Assembly (NCBI GenBank): GCA_024734495.1
Contig: JALMQS010000729.1
Span: 682,001 to 746,000, forward strand
DNA length: 64,000 nucleotides
From: Forficula auricularia
Lineage: Eukaryota > Arthropoda > Insecta > Dermaptera > Forficulidae
Direction of reading: 5' to 3'
The notes under the pieces are model-generated. The model worked only from the letters and a program-made list of their open reading frames with translations, did not search any database and was not told the origin of the DNA. Of the stretch, positions 53,950 to 64,000 are shown in pieces; position 1 is the stretch's first letter; every line of letters begins with the position of its first letter. The translations under genes were made by a program, and so were the position numbers.

Positions 53950-55130
53950 AAATAAATAACAGGTCAACATTTAAAATAACTCTAAAAAAAAATCATAAAA
54001 AAATTGTTATCACTCAAAAATATCTATGACAGGTGCCTGCGGAGATTCAAAAAGCGAAAAATAGTAGGTAATATGATCATATATAAAAATAAGTCTCATC
54101 TAAAACTCATTGTTCATTGAGCGAATAATGAATGATGTGAAGACCTTCGTCTTTGTCTAATAAATGACGCACTTATTCTTCCTGAATCAATTTGAGAATC
54201 GCTCTTTGATGTTTTCGAGGATGACCTCATCAGGATAGGCATCATAGCGAATTTCGTTTTCTTAAGGAATTTCTAGGATCATAATTATTAGTCTGAGTGA
54301 ATGTTTTAATCTTCTCTTTAACACTCACAGCTTCACTTTTCAAATTCATATAATGTACCTTCCTACTATCAATAAACTAAGCTCTTTATTTCTAAAGTAT
54401 AATTTCTAAATCAAGAATGATTAATTGATCAATTATTTCAGGAATTTTGAACTAATATAAAATTTTTATAGTAATTCATTACTTTTAAGTAAGCTTAACT
54501 ATGAAATATGAGAGCGATTAAATATTGAGCCAATAATTTTTTTTATTAAAAGAAATTCTATTTTAATTCCAAAAATTAGTTTTTCAAGGTTTTCATGTAA
54601 TTAATTTGATTCTATTTATCTATCAAATATTCCTTATTTCTATTTATTAATTTAGCGATATAAAAGTCAAATTTAAACCATCATCAATAGATTGGTTTTT
54701 GAATTTTTTATAAATCTAATAAAAATGGTAATTGAAATAAATTAAATAGAAAAATCCATTAGGAAAAAAACGAAATTTTTTAAAAAAAATATTTTTCATT
54801 GAAAAATATGATAGATGTTATATAAGGATTAATTATATTTTCTTTGAATAATATTTACGAGATCATTGAATAGTGTGAGTAAAAATGAACCTTAATCCTA
54901 CAGAAACGAACCATTCAAAAGCATCTTTATAAAGTGCTAATGTTATTTGCATCACATTGGAATAGGCTGATGAGGCTTCAAAGGGGTATACTTGGATATA
55001 TCATCCTCTATTTCTATGAAATTGAAACAAATAATCCCCTCAGGGTTTGTACGTTCAGCCATATTCAAAACCCCAAATACAAAATATTTGATCAAGTCTT
55101 TTTATTACTTTCACATTTAAATTCTATAGA
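53950..55130. other. AT-rich stretch, no identifiable gene
   Basis: The ORF at 54934-55182 runs into the inverse repeat A copy and is not supported. The rest is A/T-rich. Confidence 0.45.
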
Positions 55131-55139
55131 ATATAATGG

Positions 55140-55615
55140 GAGAGTAGTGCGTAGACTCTTTGAGCTTGTATCTCAGAGATGAAAAAAGTTAATTTCATTT
55201 TGTAACTTCTAGGTAGAAGGAATCGTTGCCCTTAATAGTTGGACACCGGATTTAGGACAAAAAACCGGAAATTGTGGTCCCCAGTGGCCAAAAAGGGGTC
55301 CAAAATCCATTGGTCAGTGCGTATGTATGTATGTACCTCCCCTGCGTTTCGCAATCATAAGTCTCAGAGTTGCGAAATTCGAAACTTAAGCCCGATATAG
55401 GCTAGAAGGAGTACAGCAGCTTTTGGTTTAAATCAGAAAACCGGAAGTGGACATTTACATGAAAGATTTTTTATTTTTATTTTCTCAAAAACGGCTCCAA
55501 CGATTTTTTTAAAAAATAGTGTATTTATCAAGGGTCATGAGTTATTAGTTGTGTCAAATTTTAAAAAAACGAAATAAAGGAAAGGGGTGTAAATTGGTAG
55601 TGATTCGCTGACTTC
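55140..55615 (-). repeat. Dispersed repeat A, inverse long copy
   Basis: Inverse of 48880-49360 across nearly its full length: 'GAGCTTGTATCTCAGAGATG', 'GGAAATTGTGGTCCCCAGTG', 'AAACTTAAGCCCGATATAGG' and 'AGTGGACATTTACATGAAAG'. No coding. Confidence 0.8.
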
Positions 55616-55919
55616 AAATAAATGAAAATGTGAAAGTTGTGTGGTGAACACACCAGTTGTTATACTAATATTTTCATAAAGACTAGGGAAACCATGGTCT
55701 CAACCAAAGTCACAAATTGTAGAATTCAATCAGGTTGAATTTTAGCACCTGACGCGTTCGCCAAAAATTACATGGGGTCTCGTCCAGAGACCAAAAAGTA
55801 CCAGTTTTTTTTATTAGTCAGTGGAGATCTACCATGTATGATCTAGTTGTAGTATGTTACTCTTTTTTCCGTCAAGGATTTTTTCTACACCATTAAACCG
55901 ATTGAAATGAAATTAAAAA

Positions 55920-56420
55920 CTAATGAATTTGACCACTGTTGGTAGCTTGGCAACCATTGCTGAAAACATGGAAGAATCGACTTAAACTCAAAAAGATTAA
56001 ATTCTTTTTTGTAAACAACTTTAGCGGTTGATTTGTTGACCAAAAAATAATTTAATCTTTTTGATTTTAAATCGATTCTTCCATGTTTTCAGCAGTGGTT
56101 ACCATCAATGGTCAAAGAATAAAAAATTGAATGTAATAAGGTTATTCCTATAGAATTAGATGAAAATCGATGGTTATTTTTGATTTTAAGTCGATTCCTC
56201 CATGTCTACAGCAATGTTTACCAATGATATTAGAAACGTCAAAAATGCAATGAAGAATGGTTATTCCTGAAGTATTACCATAAATGAGTATCGATGGCTA
56301 TTTTTGTCAACATTGAATTCAAATAGCCAGTGATATCTGATTATAGATTAATAATAAAAGAATAAACAGATTAATATTTCAAATGACTCTGAATAAAGTC
56401 TATCAACGATTCCGTTGCAG
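55920..56420 (-). repeat. Dispersed repeat C with internal fold-back, copy 2
   Basis: Inverse of 31300-31865. The outer unit 'CAACGATTCCGTTGCAGTTT' (near 56402) corresponds to 'ACTGCAACGTATCGTTG' at 31291. Inner 'CATGGAAGAATCGACTTAAA' units appear in both orientations (55965 and 56065), forming a hairpin. Confidence 0.75.
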
Positions 56421-56901
56421 TTTATTTTGTTAATTGAAATCTGTTTGTTAAAATAAAAATTCTACGATATTTCGATTAGTAATTTTTTTGGGTAAAAAAT
56501 AATGAAACTCGATTAATATTACCCGAACAAAAATATTTCAATTTTTTGATTAATGACGTCAAAACTCAAACTTTCACTCAGTATTTTCTGCATGATTTCT
56601 TAATTGGCTCTATGTTTTCGAATATTTTCAATATAGTCATCACGTAGGTTAGATTAAAAACTCCTGAAACGTGAATCGTTAGTCTTGAATTTTTAGTATC
56701 TTGGTTGTTCGATTAGAATAATGTAGACGTCGTCAAGCTTATTTTAAGTATGATCTAACGATTGAATAACTAATACTTCTTTTTTCAAGTAATTACACTA
56801 CATTATTTTCTATATGATTTTTACTTAAAACAATTTTTAATAAAATATAAATGTGGATTAGATTGATCAATTTAAGAAACACTATGAACTAGTCTAATGA
56901 C

Positions 56902-57491
56902 CAGGATTATCCAACCCGCTGCCCGCGGGCCTTATGCGGCCCAAAACGTCTATCAATGTAGCCCGACAAAAAATCGCTTAAAACTTTATGAGATTGTGAC
57001 TAAAAATCCCAGTGATATTACTAAATATACAATATTTTTAACTATTAACCTATTAATTTATGAGTACTTAATGAATCTTTGAATTTAACACGTTATTTTG
57101 CAATGAGATATTCATAAAGTGATTCTTAAATAATTTTATTTATTCAAGTATCTATTTTCAAGTATGAAAAACGTAAAAAATGAAGCTAGATGCAAAATAT
57201 TTGATGAGAATTTTGAGAATTCACTGAGAATTTCTTTGAGCTAAATATCGACGGATGTTCCAAAAACATTGACAAAACTTCTCACTATAATTTTATGATG
57301 CTGATTTGTCTCTTACTTTTATAATAAAAAATGTATAAAGTAACAAAGCTTATTTCTTAAGTATATTAAATACATATTCTACGTTATTTGCTCATCAGGT
57401 ATTATTAGCGTTAGTGTATTTTTTGTGTGGCCTAAAACAGCTCATATTCTTCAAATGTAGCCCAGGGAAGCTAAAAGGTTGGACACCCCTG
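56902..57491. mobile_element. hAT-type non-autonomous element, 590 bp
   Basis: Left end CAGGATTATCCAACCCGCTG; right end, inverted, CAGGGGTGTCCAACCTTTTA, followed by 'GCTTCCCTGGGCTACATTTG'. Flanking octamers CTAATGAC and CTATAGAC agree at 6 of 8. 'GGGCTACATT' and 'AATGTAGCCCG' subterminal motifs occur at both sides. The short plus-strand ORF here is chance. Confidence 0.8.
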
Positions 57492-57802
57492 CTATAGACA
57501 GTGCGTGTTACAAGAAAAAAAAGGAAATTTTTCAGTGACTGGAAAAGTCTATCTTTAAGAAATCAAGAGCGATTGAATAACATATCTTTATATATCTATA
57601 TATGAGTACTGATAGATTATGTTTTCCCTATAAGTAATAATATTATCATTAATTTAAAGAATTTCTCTATTTGATTAATATTATCTGTTTGGAAATAACA
57701 TAACTGTATTCTTAATTTGTTTATTCATTTTATTTGTAATACTAAATAACAGATTGAATTCTTAGATTATTTAATTACATTTATTATTAATGCATAGTTT
57801 AA

Positions 57803-58554
57803 GGTAGTTGTATCGCGACAATAGTAGCAAAAAGTTAATGCTAGTGTATATAATACTTATATATGTATGTATGTATGTAATATGTATATAATATACTACA
57901 GACAATAAGGATTCATAATTCAGAAGGCCAAAACTTTTTGCTGTTTATGTACCACTACTAGCCAATCCCGTACCCGTTTGACAAATCTGGCAACACTGTC
58001 TGAGCTTGTATATATTTAATCATAAAAATTTCAGATAAAGTACATTATAAAGGGAGCTTTATAAAACAAAAAGTTTTTAATAAGCAATTGAAAGCTGTTA
58101 CGGCAATGGCTGAAACGAAAAAACTTCAAAAATAGTGTACTAAATTAACCCATTTTAGCACACTTTTTAGGTTAAATACATGCGTTGTTGCCAGCTTGTT
58201 TTTAGTGTAAATTTTTCATTATTTATTCATTATTATCTCAGAAAATATGTTGCAACTATGAATTAAAATTTTCTTAAAAAATTTATTAGTTATTGTTTAA
58301 TGTTAGTTAAGTTTTTTATAACAATGGTAAGAAGAGTTTCTTAATTATAATTAAATATGTATGTAAACTTTCCGATATCCTGTATAGTGCAATGTATAAG
58401 AGTCTGAAAAACTCTATTTTTGAAATTTAATATCTCCGGAACTATATTGTTCATAAATTTCGCTTTGCCACCAATCGATGCAGAAGTATTTAAATAATAA
58501 TCTGTCTAAATTTCAAAAAAATCCTAAGAAAACGCTTTTGGTGATACAACTACC
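57803..58554. mobile_element. TTAA-flanked inverted-repeat element, 752 bp
   Basis: Ends GGTAGTTGTATCGCGA (left) and, inverted, GGTAGTTGTATCACCA (right), each bordered by TTAA. TTAA targets are typical of the piggyBac superfamily, but the end sequence is not the usual CCC-start and the TTAA could be part of a longer inverted repeat (TTAAGGTAGTTGTATC). The interior is AT-rich with a (TATG)n run near 57862-57880 and no transposase. Confidence 0.65.
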
Positions 58555-58673
58555 TTAACAGATTTAATTAAACATTTTTATGGTTTAAAAAGACTAAATA
58601 ATAAAATTTAGCTACTTGTTAAAGTCGCTATAGGAATACAAATTTCCCTACTGATGATATAGTAATTAATTCC

Positions 58674-58937
58674 CCCGCCCCCCATGGGAGAAATTCTTTC
58701 GACGCCCATGTGTATATTTTAACAATAACATTAGTGGTTTTAGTAATTCTTCTAAGAAATAACTACATAGAGGCAGCTGGCACATTCGGCGACAAGTCAT
58801 CGATTCATTCATTCAATAAACGAGGTCACAGAAGTAAAGGGTCTCGAGGAGGCGATTCATCTTTAGCATTTTTTTCATCTTATTCTACTTACAAATCGAT
58901 AAAGGCTTTATATAGAATAGTCATTATTCAACCATGA
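58674..58937 (+). other. Unassigned frame with hydrophobic start
   Basis: An open frame with 'VYILTITLVVLVILL' followed by Ser/Gly/Arg-rich residues ('GHRSKGSRGGDSSLAFF') ends at TGA 58937. It looks like a small secreted or membrane-anchored peptide, but there is no in-frame ATG: the first usable codon is GTG (58710) and the nearby ATG is out of frame. It could be a terminal exon if an acceptor near 58730 (ACATTAG|TG) is used. Evidence is weak. Confidence 0.2.
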
Positions 58938-59089
58938 CTATTAGACGAACCGCATTATCAGCTTTGGCCTAAAAGGGTTAAATGAAAATTTATCACAATT
59001 TAACTCAAATAAAGGGACAACAATTCGCACGCATACGTCTAATAGAAATGGCATATTTTGTTGCTTGATTCACGTATATATTAGGAGTT

Positions 59090-59632
59090 ATGAAAATTAC
59101 ACTAATCGGCAAAAATTTGTAACCAGTAGAGTTTTATACGCTGATTATCATGAAATTTCCCTATTTTTACAACACGTCAAAGTTTCGAGATATTATCGGT
59201 CAAAACGACGAAATAGGCCATTTTGACCTATTTTCGAGTCCCATTAGATATTAAACAGCAATATTTTAAATCAAAATATTTTGTTGAAGTAATAGAAAAT
59301 AATCTTCCTTTGATTTTCAAATTACCACTTGTTTTTAGAAAATTAGAACTCGAGTTATAACTAAAAAACTAAGACCATATGTTTTTGTCTGATTTTATCC
59401 TTTATACTCACGTAGTTTTGATTTCAAATATTGCTGTTTAATATCTATGGCACTCGAAAATAGGTCAAAATGGGATTTTTCGTCGTTTTGACCGACAATA
59501 TCTCGAAACTCTGAGATGTTGTAAAAAATCTGGAAATTGAATGATAATCAGCGTATAAAACTCTACTGGAAACCATTGTTAGGTTTACGGTTACAAATTT
59601 TTGTTAAATTTTTGCCGACCAGTGTTAATAGT
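59090..59632. mobile_element. Fold-back element with CACTAATCGGCAAAAATTT ends
   Basis: Left: 'CACTAATCGGCAAAAATTTG' then 'AGAGTTTTATACGCTGATTA'; right: the inverse, ending 'TTTTTGCCGACCAGTG'. Inverted matches run inward through 'AAAACGACGAAATAGGCCAT' and 'GATATTAAACAGCAATATTT'. TTA lies at both borders. Non-coding. Confidence 0.8.
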
Positions 59633-59954
59633 TCGCAATGATATCTGAAAACTTTCTTTCAATAAAATCTTTAATATTTTTTTAGTAAAAGATTATTTTT
59701 ATTGAAAACATAAAATTATTGAAAAATATTGAATTTAGTGCTTTCAAGTTCTGACACTAAGAGTTTTTCTAAATTGATGATAAAAAAGCCTATAATACAT
59801 AAATATAAGTAATGAAAATATATAAGTAAAGTTTGCTAAATAACTCCATTAGACCACCATTAAGGTTAACTAATGGCTTCTGAAGAAAATGAAAATAATT
59901 ATACATAAGAGCTGCATTTCTTTAATGCTCTGCTGAGTGCTAAGAGAATCAAGC

Positions 59955-60185
59955 ATTGTTTCTCACTAAGAAGACATCTGATCCAAATACGAAATTTCAT
60001 AAAAATTCCTCCAGCCGTTTTTATCCCAATTGTGAGCAAAATTTGCCCGGACAGACAGACATACAAAGTTGATGGGGTTTTCGTTCATAACTTTGCTTGA
60101 AACGTGTGCAACCAAAATTTGGCGTGATTTGGTACAATGTACAGAGAAATCATTAATTTTATATATATATAGATATAGATATAGA
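59955..60185 (+). mobile_element. RTE-type LINE 3' tail, copy 2
   Basis: 'CGAAATTTCATAAAAATTCC' then 'TCCAGCCGTTTTTATCCC', 'CCGGACAGACAGACATACAA' and a terminal TATATATATAGATATAGATA. Matches 53200-53487. Only the 3' UTR is present, so it is strongly 5'-truncated. Confidence 0.7.
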
Positions 60186-60572
60186 GAACCTGCAAAATCG
60201 GTGGTGGTTACTCTATTGGTTTATTAGTTACTCATGGGAATAAAATACATACCTATACCATATAGACAAAAATGTTAATAATAATTTTTCTGATAATAAT
60301 ATTTATATAATTATGAATTTATTTTAATGATGTGGGAATACTAATTGTAGTGTTGTGTCATGTAATAAGATAGTTATACAAATACGAATTCTCTACCTCT
60401 AAATTTTACGCGTTTCCAAAAAAACCTTATCTTATACAGCGGACAAAATGGACAATTACATTGTTTTATTCACTAAGTATATTTCGATTAGCATCAGCCT
60501 AAAATAATACGTAGGATAAATTTGTTTATTTAGACGATATAAATAATTACTAGCTAATAAATAATAAACGTT

Positions 60573-62110
60573 GAAGGAGACAATAAAAGAGTGTGACTTC
60601 AGCTGGAATTATAAAATTTTTTAAGCTATTGCATAGCGCGGCGACCGAATCAAGAAATTCCGTAACGAAAATAAACCTAACACCCCCCACTCCGACCGGC
60701 ACAGCGAAGGTAACGATCCTAGCGAAAAATACTAGAACTAAATTCAAAAGAGGTTACACAGGTTGCATGTAAATAGGCGTTTACGATTTTATATATATTA
60801 TTTAGGAGGTAAAAATAGTACTACCATTATAGTTCTGGCTGTTAATTAGGCTTATTTAAATAGTGTTCAAGACGATAGCTCAAAGTGTCTTAGATTTTCA
60901 TTAGTAATAGAAATGGCATTTCAATAATGACTTTCAATTGCCAAAATTAAATAGTCACAAATACGATTTACAAGATTCAGTTACAGAGACAAACAAATGT
61001 GTTACTTCTTACCGAAACTTGCATGACGCGTGATAATCGATTGAAATACCTCATTTCAATTGTATTGTTCAATTCAAACGAGATAGTGTTCCAAAAGGTG
61101 GGGTAGCTATTTACAAAATAATAATAATGTTATTAATATTATGACTCCGAATATTGAAATAAATATTGCACACGTTAGCGCTGTTAATGTTAGGCGCTCA
61201 TTTGTTGGAGATATTTGTGCGTGCTTATACAAAGCTTAGAAATGGCCTACACATAGTCATGGTAGCAATTTACATTTCTCCGAATCCAAAATTGGACGAG
61301 GTAGAGCATTTTATTCATCGCGCTTTACTGGAGTACACTGAAGAAGGGTCGAAAATACTTGGTACAAATGGTAATAAATTTCCACTTATTTTAGCTGGCG
61401 ATTTCAACATCAACTTCACTGATAAAAATTCAGAGCGGTTGACAACTTTTCTTTAGGAAAAATTGAATTCGAAAATGAATAATAATCCACAAGAATCCAA
61501 ACAAAATATGGGACCACCATTGACGCGGTATTTTGCAGATATTTAGAGGATATCAGTCTCAAACTTATGTTTCTTATTTCAGTTACCATAAACCTATAGT
61601 TACAATGATAAAAATTCCTGAACAACCTACATGTATTGTAAGATAATAAAACTATTTTAAACAATATTAACTTCTCATCTATTCAATAAAAAGAAAAAAA
61701 AACATTGTTTTCTTATCGGTCACCGCTCAAAAAGTGTAACTTGAATTAATATCAAGAAAAAACTTGAATTAATATCAAAGAAAAAAATATTGCATAAATA
61801 TTATAATTGCATAAGTTGATAAAAAATGCTATGCAATAGCTTTTACCGCGGCTTGATCCCAGAGTGCCACACATCTATTATTTGTAACGAGACTACAATT
61901 TTGAGCTTTCCCTCTTCATCAAGTCTATTACAATTGATTCACAGGAATTCCTTTGAATCAATTGTAAATAGACTGATGAACTCTCAAGCTATGCGTCATT
62001 TATAAATAAATTAAAAATTTATATTGTAATTCCAACAGAAGACACCTCTTTTATTGTCTCCTTCATTTTATAAAAATTCTGCTGTTCTCGGCAAAAAACT
62101 TTTGAATTTA
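60573..62110 (+). mobile_element. Endonuclease-bearing element with inverted ends (decayed)
   Basis: 'TTGAAGGAGACAATAAAAGA' (60572) is inverted at about 62043-62066, with 'GGAATTATAAA'/'TTATATTGTAATTCC' and 'AAGCTATTGCATAGCG' (60617) against 'GCTATGCAATAGC' (about 61829) further inside. An endonuclease relic lies between (about 60980-61600). The same ends make the short fold-back at 39354-39492. The combination of inverted subterminal repeats and an EEP-type endonuclease without a visible RT or transposase is unusual. A Helentron-like origin is one possibility, by inference only. Confidence 0.6.
60980..61600 (+). pseudogene. Endonuclease/exonuclease/phosphatase-type domain relic
   Basis: Across two frameshifts the translation gives 'LLLTETCMTRDNR' (the ET of motif LxxTET), then 'HFNCIVQFKRDSVPKGGVAI', then an open stretch (61166-61456) with 'MVAIYISPNPKLDEVEHFIH' and 'KFPLILAGDFNINFTDKNSE'. 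GDFN is the catalytic Asp/Asn motif of the EEP (APE-like) fold. A stop at 61456 is followed by similar residues, including a decayed TTIDAVF-like block ('PPLTRYFADI' near 61525). It is non-functional. The style matches endonucleases of mobile elements rather than host APE1. Confidence 0.75.
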
Positions 62111-62119
62111 ATAAATAAC

Positions 62120-63140
62120 TCATTTCAATTGAGTTTCAGATGTCGAAACATCTTTTGAAGGGGCAAAATTAATTTTTAGCACCCCTTTTTCAAAATTTAC
62201 TTTTAAATTAAAAACATCAGTACATATTACTAGCACTTTTTCTTCTGAATGAAAATAAATTTCGTAAATATAAAATTAATTACTGTTTGTTATATATAAC
62301 AAAATATGTATATAAGAAAATGGGTGTGCTTCAATCTCCCTCTTTTCCATTAATTGCTTTTTCCTTCTCTATATTCACATTTAGTATAGGTATCGTTATA
62401 CTCCTATCGCATCACGAAACTCTAGGATTTTTTTACACAGTTTTAAACAAATCTTCTATGCCATTTAAAATTTTAGATTCTTGTCATAAATTATTTTTAA
62501 AATTCTTCTGGAATAGAATTATATTTTGTGTATTTAATTAACTTTGAATAACCATTAATCTTTTTTTCAAAGCGGTTTTGCGTTAAAAATCTTCTCTTCT
62601 AAGATTAATTTGTTATAAACAAGCCGTTAATTAAAATAAACAAAGATATAATAAATAATAACTATCTAAAAATATTCTTAGGTATATAATTTATTTAAAA
62701 TATTGAAAATTACCCTAAAGAAGCAAAATAATCTGTTTTCTGTAATACACTAAAATGGATGGAGTCTCAGGTCTTGAAAAGTTAATTTATTAGTTGGATA
62801 AAATTAAATACAGACGATTGGACTAAGTATAAGTTTTCTCATAAGGATCTACTAAGAATAGACTAGTAATAAAGATTTTTACTTTTTATAATTAATTAAC
62901 TTAACTAAAACCAAGACCAATATTAGAAATTAGGGAAAATAAATAAACTAAATTATAATAAAAAAATAATTATAATTCAAAGGGTATCAGCGTCTTGAAT
63001 AATCTTCTTGGATAATCCCGAATTATCAGTTGCCGGAAGACTGCCTTGCAATGGTCCTGTGGATTGAACCATAATTTATTTTTTATAATTAATTCAAGTT
63101 ATGTTTCTATTCCTAATTAAGTCTAATTCAGGCAATCAAT
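62120..63140. other. AT-rich stretch, no identifiable gene
   Basis: The 84-codon ORF at 62287-62541 is hydrophobic (Phe/Ser/Ile-rich) with no recognisable family, and is at a length expected by chance in this composition. Nothing else is supported. Confidence 0.4.
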
Positions 63141-63149
63141 TGATCATCA

Positions 63150-63950
63150 AACAAGGGAAACTTATAGGTTCTGGGAAAGCATAGTAAATGACCAACGATT
63201 AACAACATAGAAGAGCGTGACACCGACAGTTCCGCAGTCAGTCATTGTCATAGGAGAGAGAGTGAGCATCTACTGCTATCAAGTGCTCAGAATATATCTA
63301 CACAAATACTGTTATATTCAAGTTCCGCAAGTCATTGACATGACATGAGTGAGGCGAATTGACAATACACATTCTATTATTATTACCACAGCGAGAGAAC
63401 CAAAGCTGCAACTTCTCCTGATATATATATATATATGTTCTATATTCCCTTTCTGTCGATAACCTTCGTCATCTAGGCCCAGTATTAATGGTACACGTTC
63501 GTCGCTAATACCGGGACTTCCGGCATACAAGGCGCATACCGCTGATATATATATAATTATCTACATTGAGACCCGAGAAGCACACCTTCGAAGTCGGCGC
63601 TCAAACCCATTATATATATATTATTCTCACCGGCCGTTCTTCAGCAGCGACGAGTCTATCAATAATCCTGCTGGACCCAAACGAGTTTGCCGTGTACGAC
63701 ACTCTCTACCTCACCTCAACTAATTGTACTGCTAAGGAATAAAACTATAAGATTGTCTATCTGTACTGGTCTGTATAACATTATTTATAGCATTCGGCCA
63801 GGAAACCATTTCCCTACATCCTTCACTATCACCTCAAATTTCATTCACCATTCTAGGGACGTGCCACTTGGATCAGACACTGAGGGACACACCCACCCCA
63901 TTAATAAATAGCGAAGCAGATTAAACTAAGATTAACGTAACAATAAAGCC
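63150..63950. other. GC-elevated right end, possible LTR or promoter/5' UTR
   Basis: Composition changes to roughly 43-45% GC. Three TATA-rich runs (63420-63438, 63543-63556, 63611-63624) alternate with GC-richer segments such as 'CGTTCGTCGCTAATACCGGG' and 'CACCGGCCGTTCTTCAGCAG'. 'GGAATAAAACT' (63737) and 'CAATAAAGC' (63941) are potential polyadenylation signals. The short ORFs are not convincing. The pattern (TATA, then AATAAA within a few hundred bp, no ORF) fits a retroelement LTR such as BEL/Pao, or a host promoter. The partner LTR would lie outside the window. Confidence 0.3.
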
Positions 63951-64000
63951 CAATTTCCCTAGTACATAAGTTACATTCACACTTGCCCCTTAATAACCCC

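Overview
The window is AT-rich (long A/T runs, short ORFs only), with intron-split coding sequence, GT-AG splice signals and many mobile-element relics. This points to a nuclear animal genome, most likely an insect. The mariner, Tigger, hAT-type MITE, jockey/CR1-like LINE and 'AACCGACTTCAAAAAAGGAGG' repeats are of kinds I associate with insects. The exact order cannot be fixed from sequence alone. There is no bacterial operon, rRNA, CRISPR array or complete single-exon host gene.

The one host gene I can support is on the minus strand. Three exons, at 18766-18934, 8481-8703 and 1270-1442, join in perfect phase (0/0, then 1/2) with canonical splice sites. They encode the core of a four-transmembrane protein with a Cys-rich N-terminal side and a basic C-terminal side. 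The start exon(s) lie somewhere right of 18934, and the gene continues past the left edge.

1-19 kb (the gene and its introns): a tandem/inverted repeat at 597-1128; fold-back elements at 2662-3301, 6567-7212, 7976-8290 and 17699-18497; a mariner-like relic with a MITE inside it (9552-10140); a composite 'CCGACTTC' repeat (10795-12050) that itself carries a later insertion; a LINE 3' end (14523-15233); and an 8-bp-TSD MITE (18571-18736) a few bases from a splice donor.

19-32 kb: a clear nesting zone. A tRNA-derived SINE sits in the loop of an inverted repeat (19229-19582). A Tigger/pogo element (19840-22238) is interrupted by a 5'-truncated LINE with a readable reverse transcriptase. hAT-type elements follow at 22753-22970 and 29637-30303. 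An inverted pair at 24318-24800 carries hammerhead-ribozyme-like cores.

32-52 kb: mostly AT-rich filler with LINE tails, further copies of the composite repeat, a hAT-type element (43099-43710), an internally deleted mariner (46775-47655), and G/C-skewed islands at 36420-36500 and 46257-46460.

52-64 kb: fold-backs, an RTE-type LINE tail inserted into another composite-repeat copy, a hAT-type element (56902-57491), a TTAA-flanked inverted-repeat element (57803-58554), and a decayed endonuclease-bearing element (60573-62110). The right end (63150-63950) is higher in GC and could be an LTR, promoter or 5' UTR. The most unusual recurring signal is a hammerhead-like motif (UGAnnA, short stem, CGAAACG) present at six or more places.
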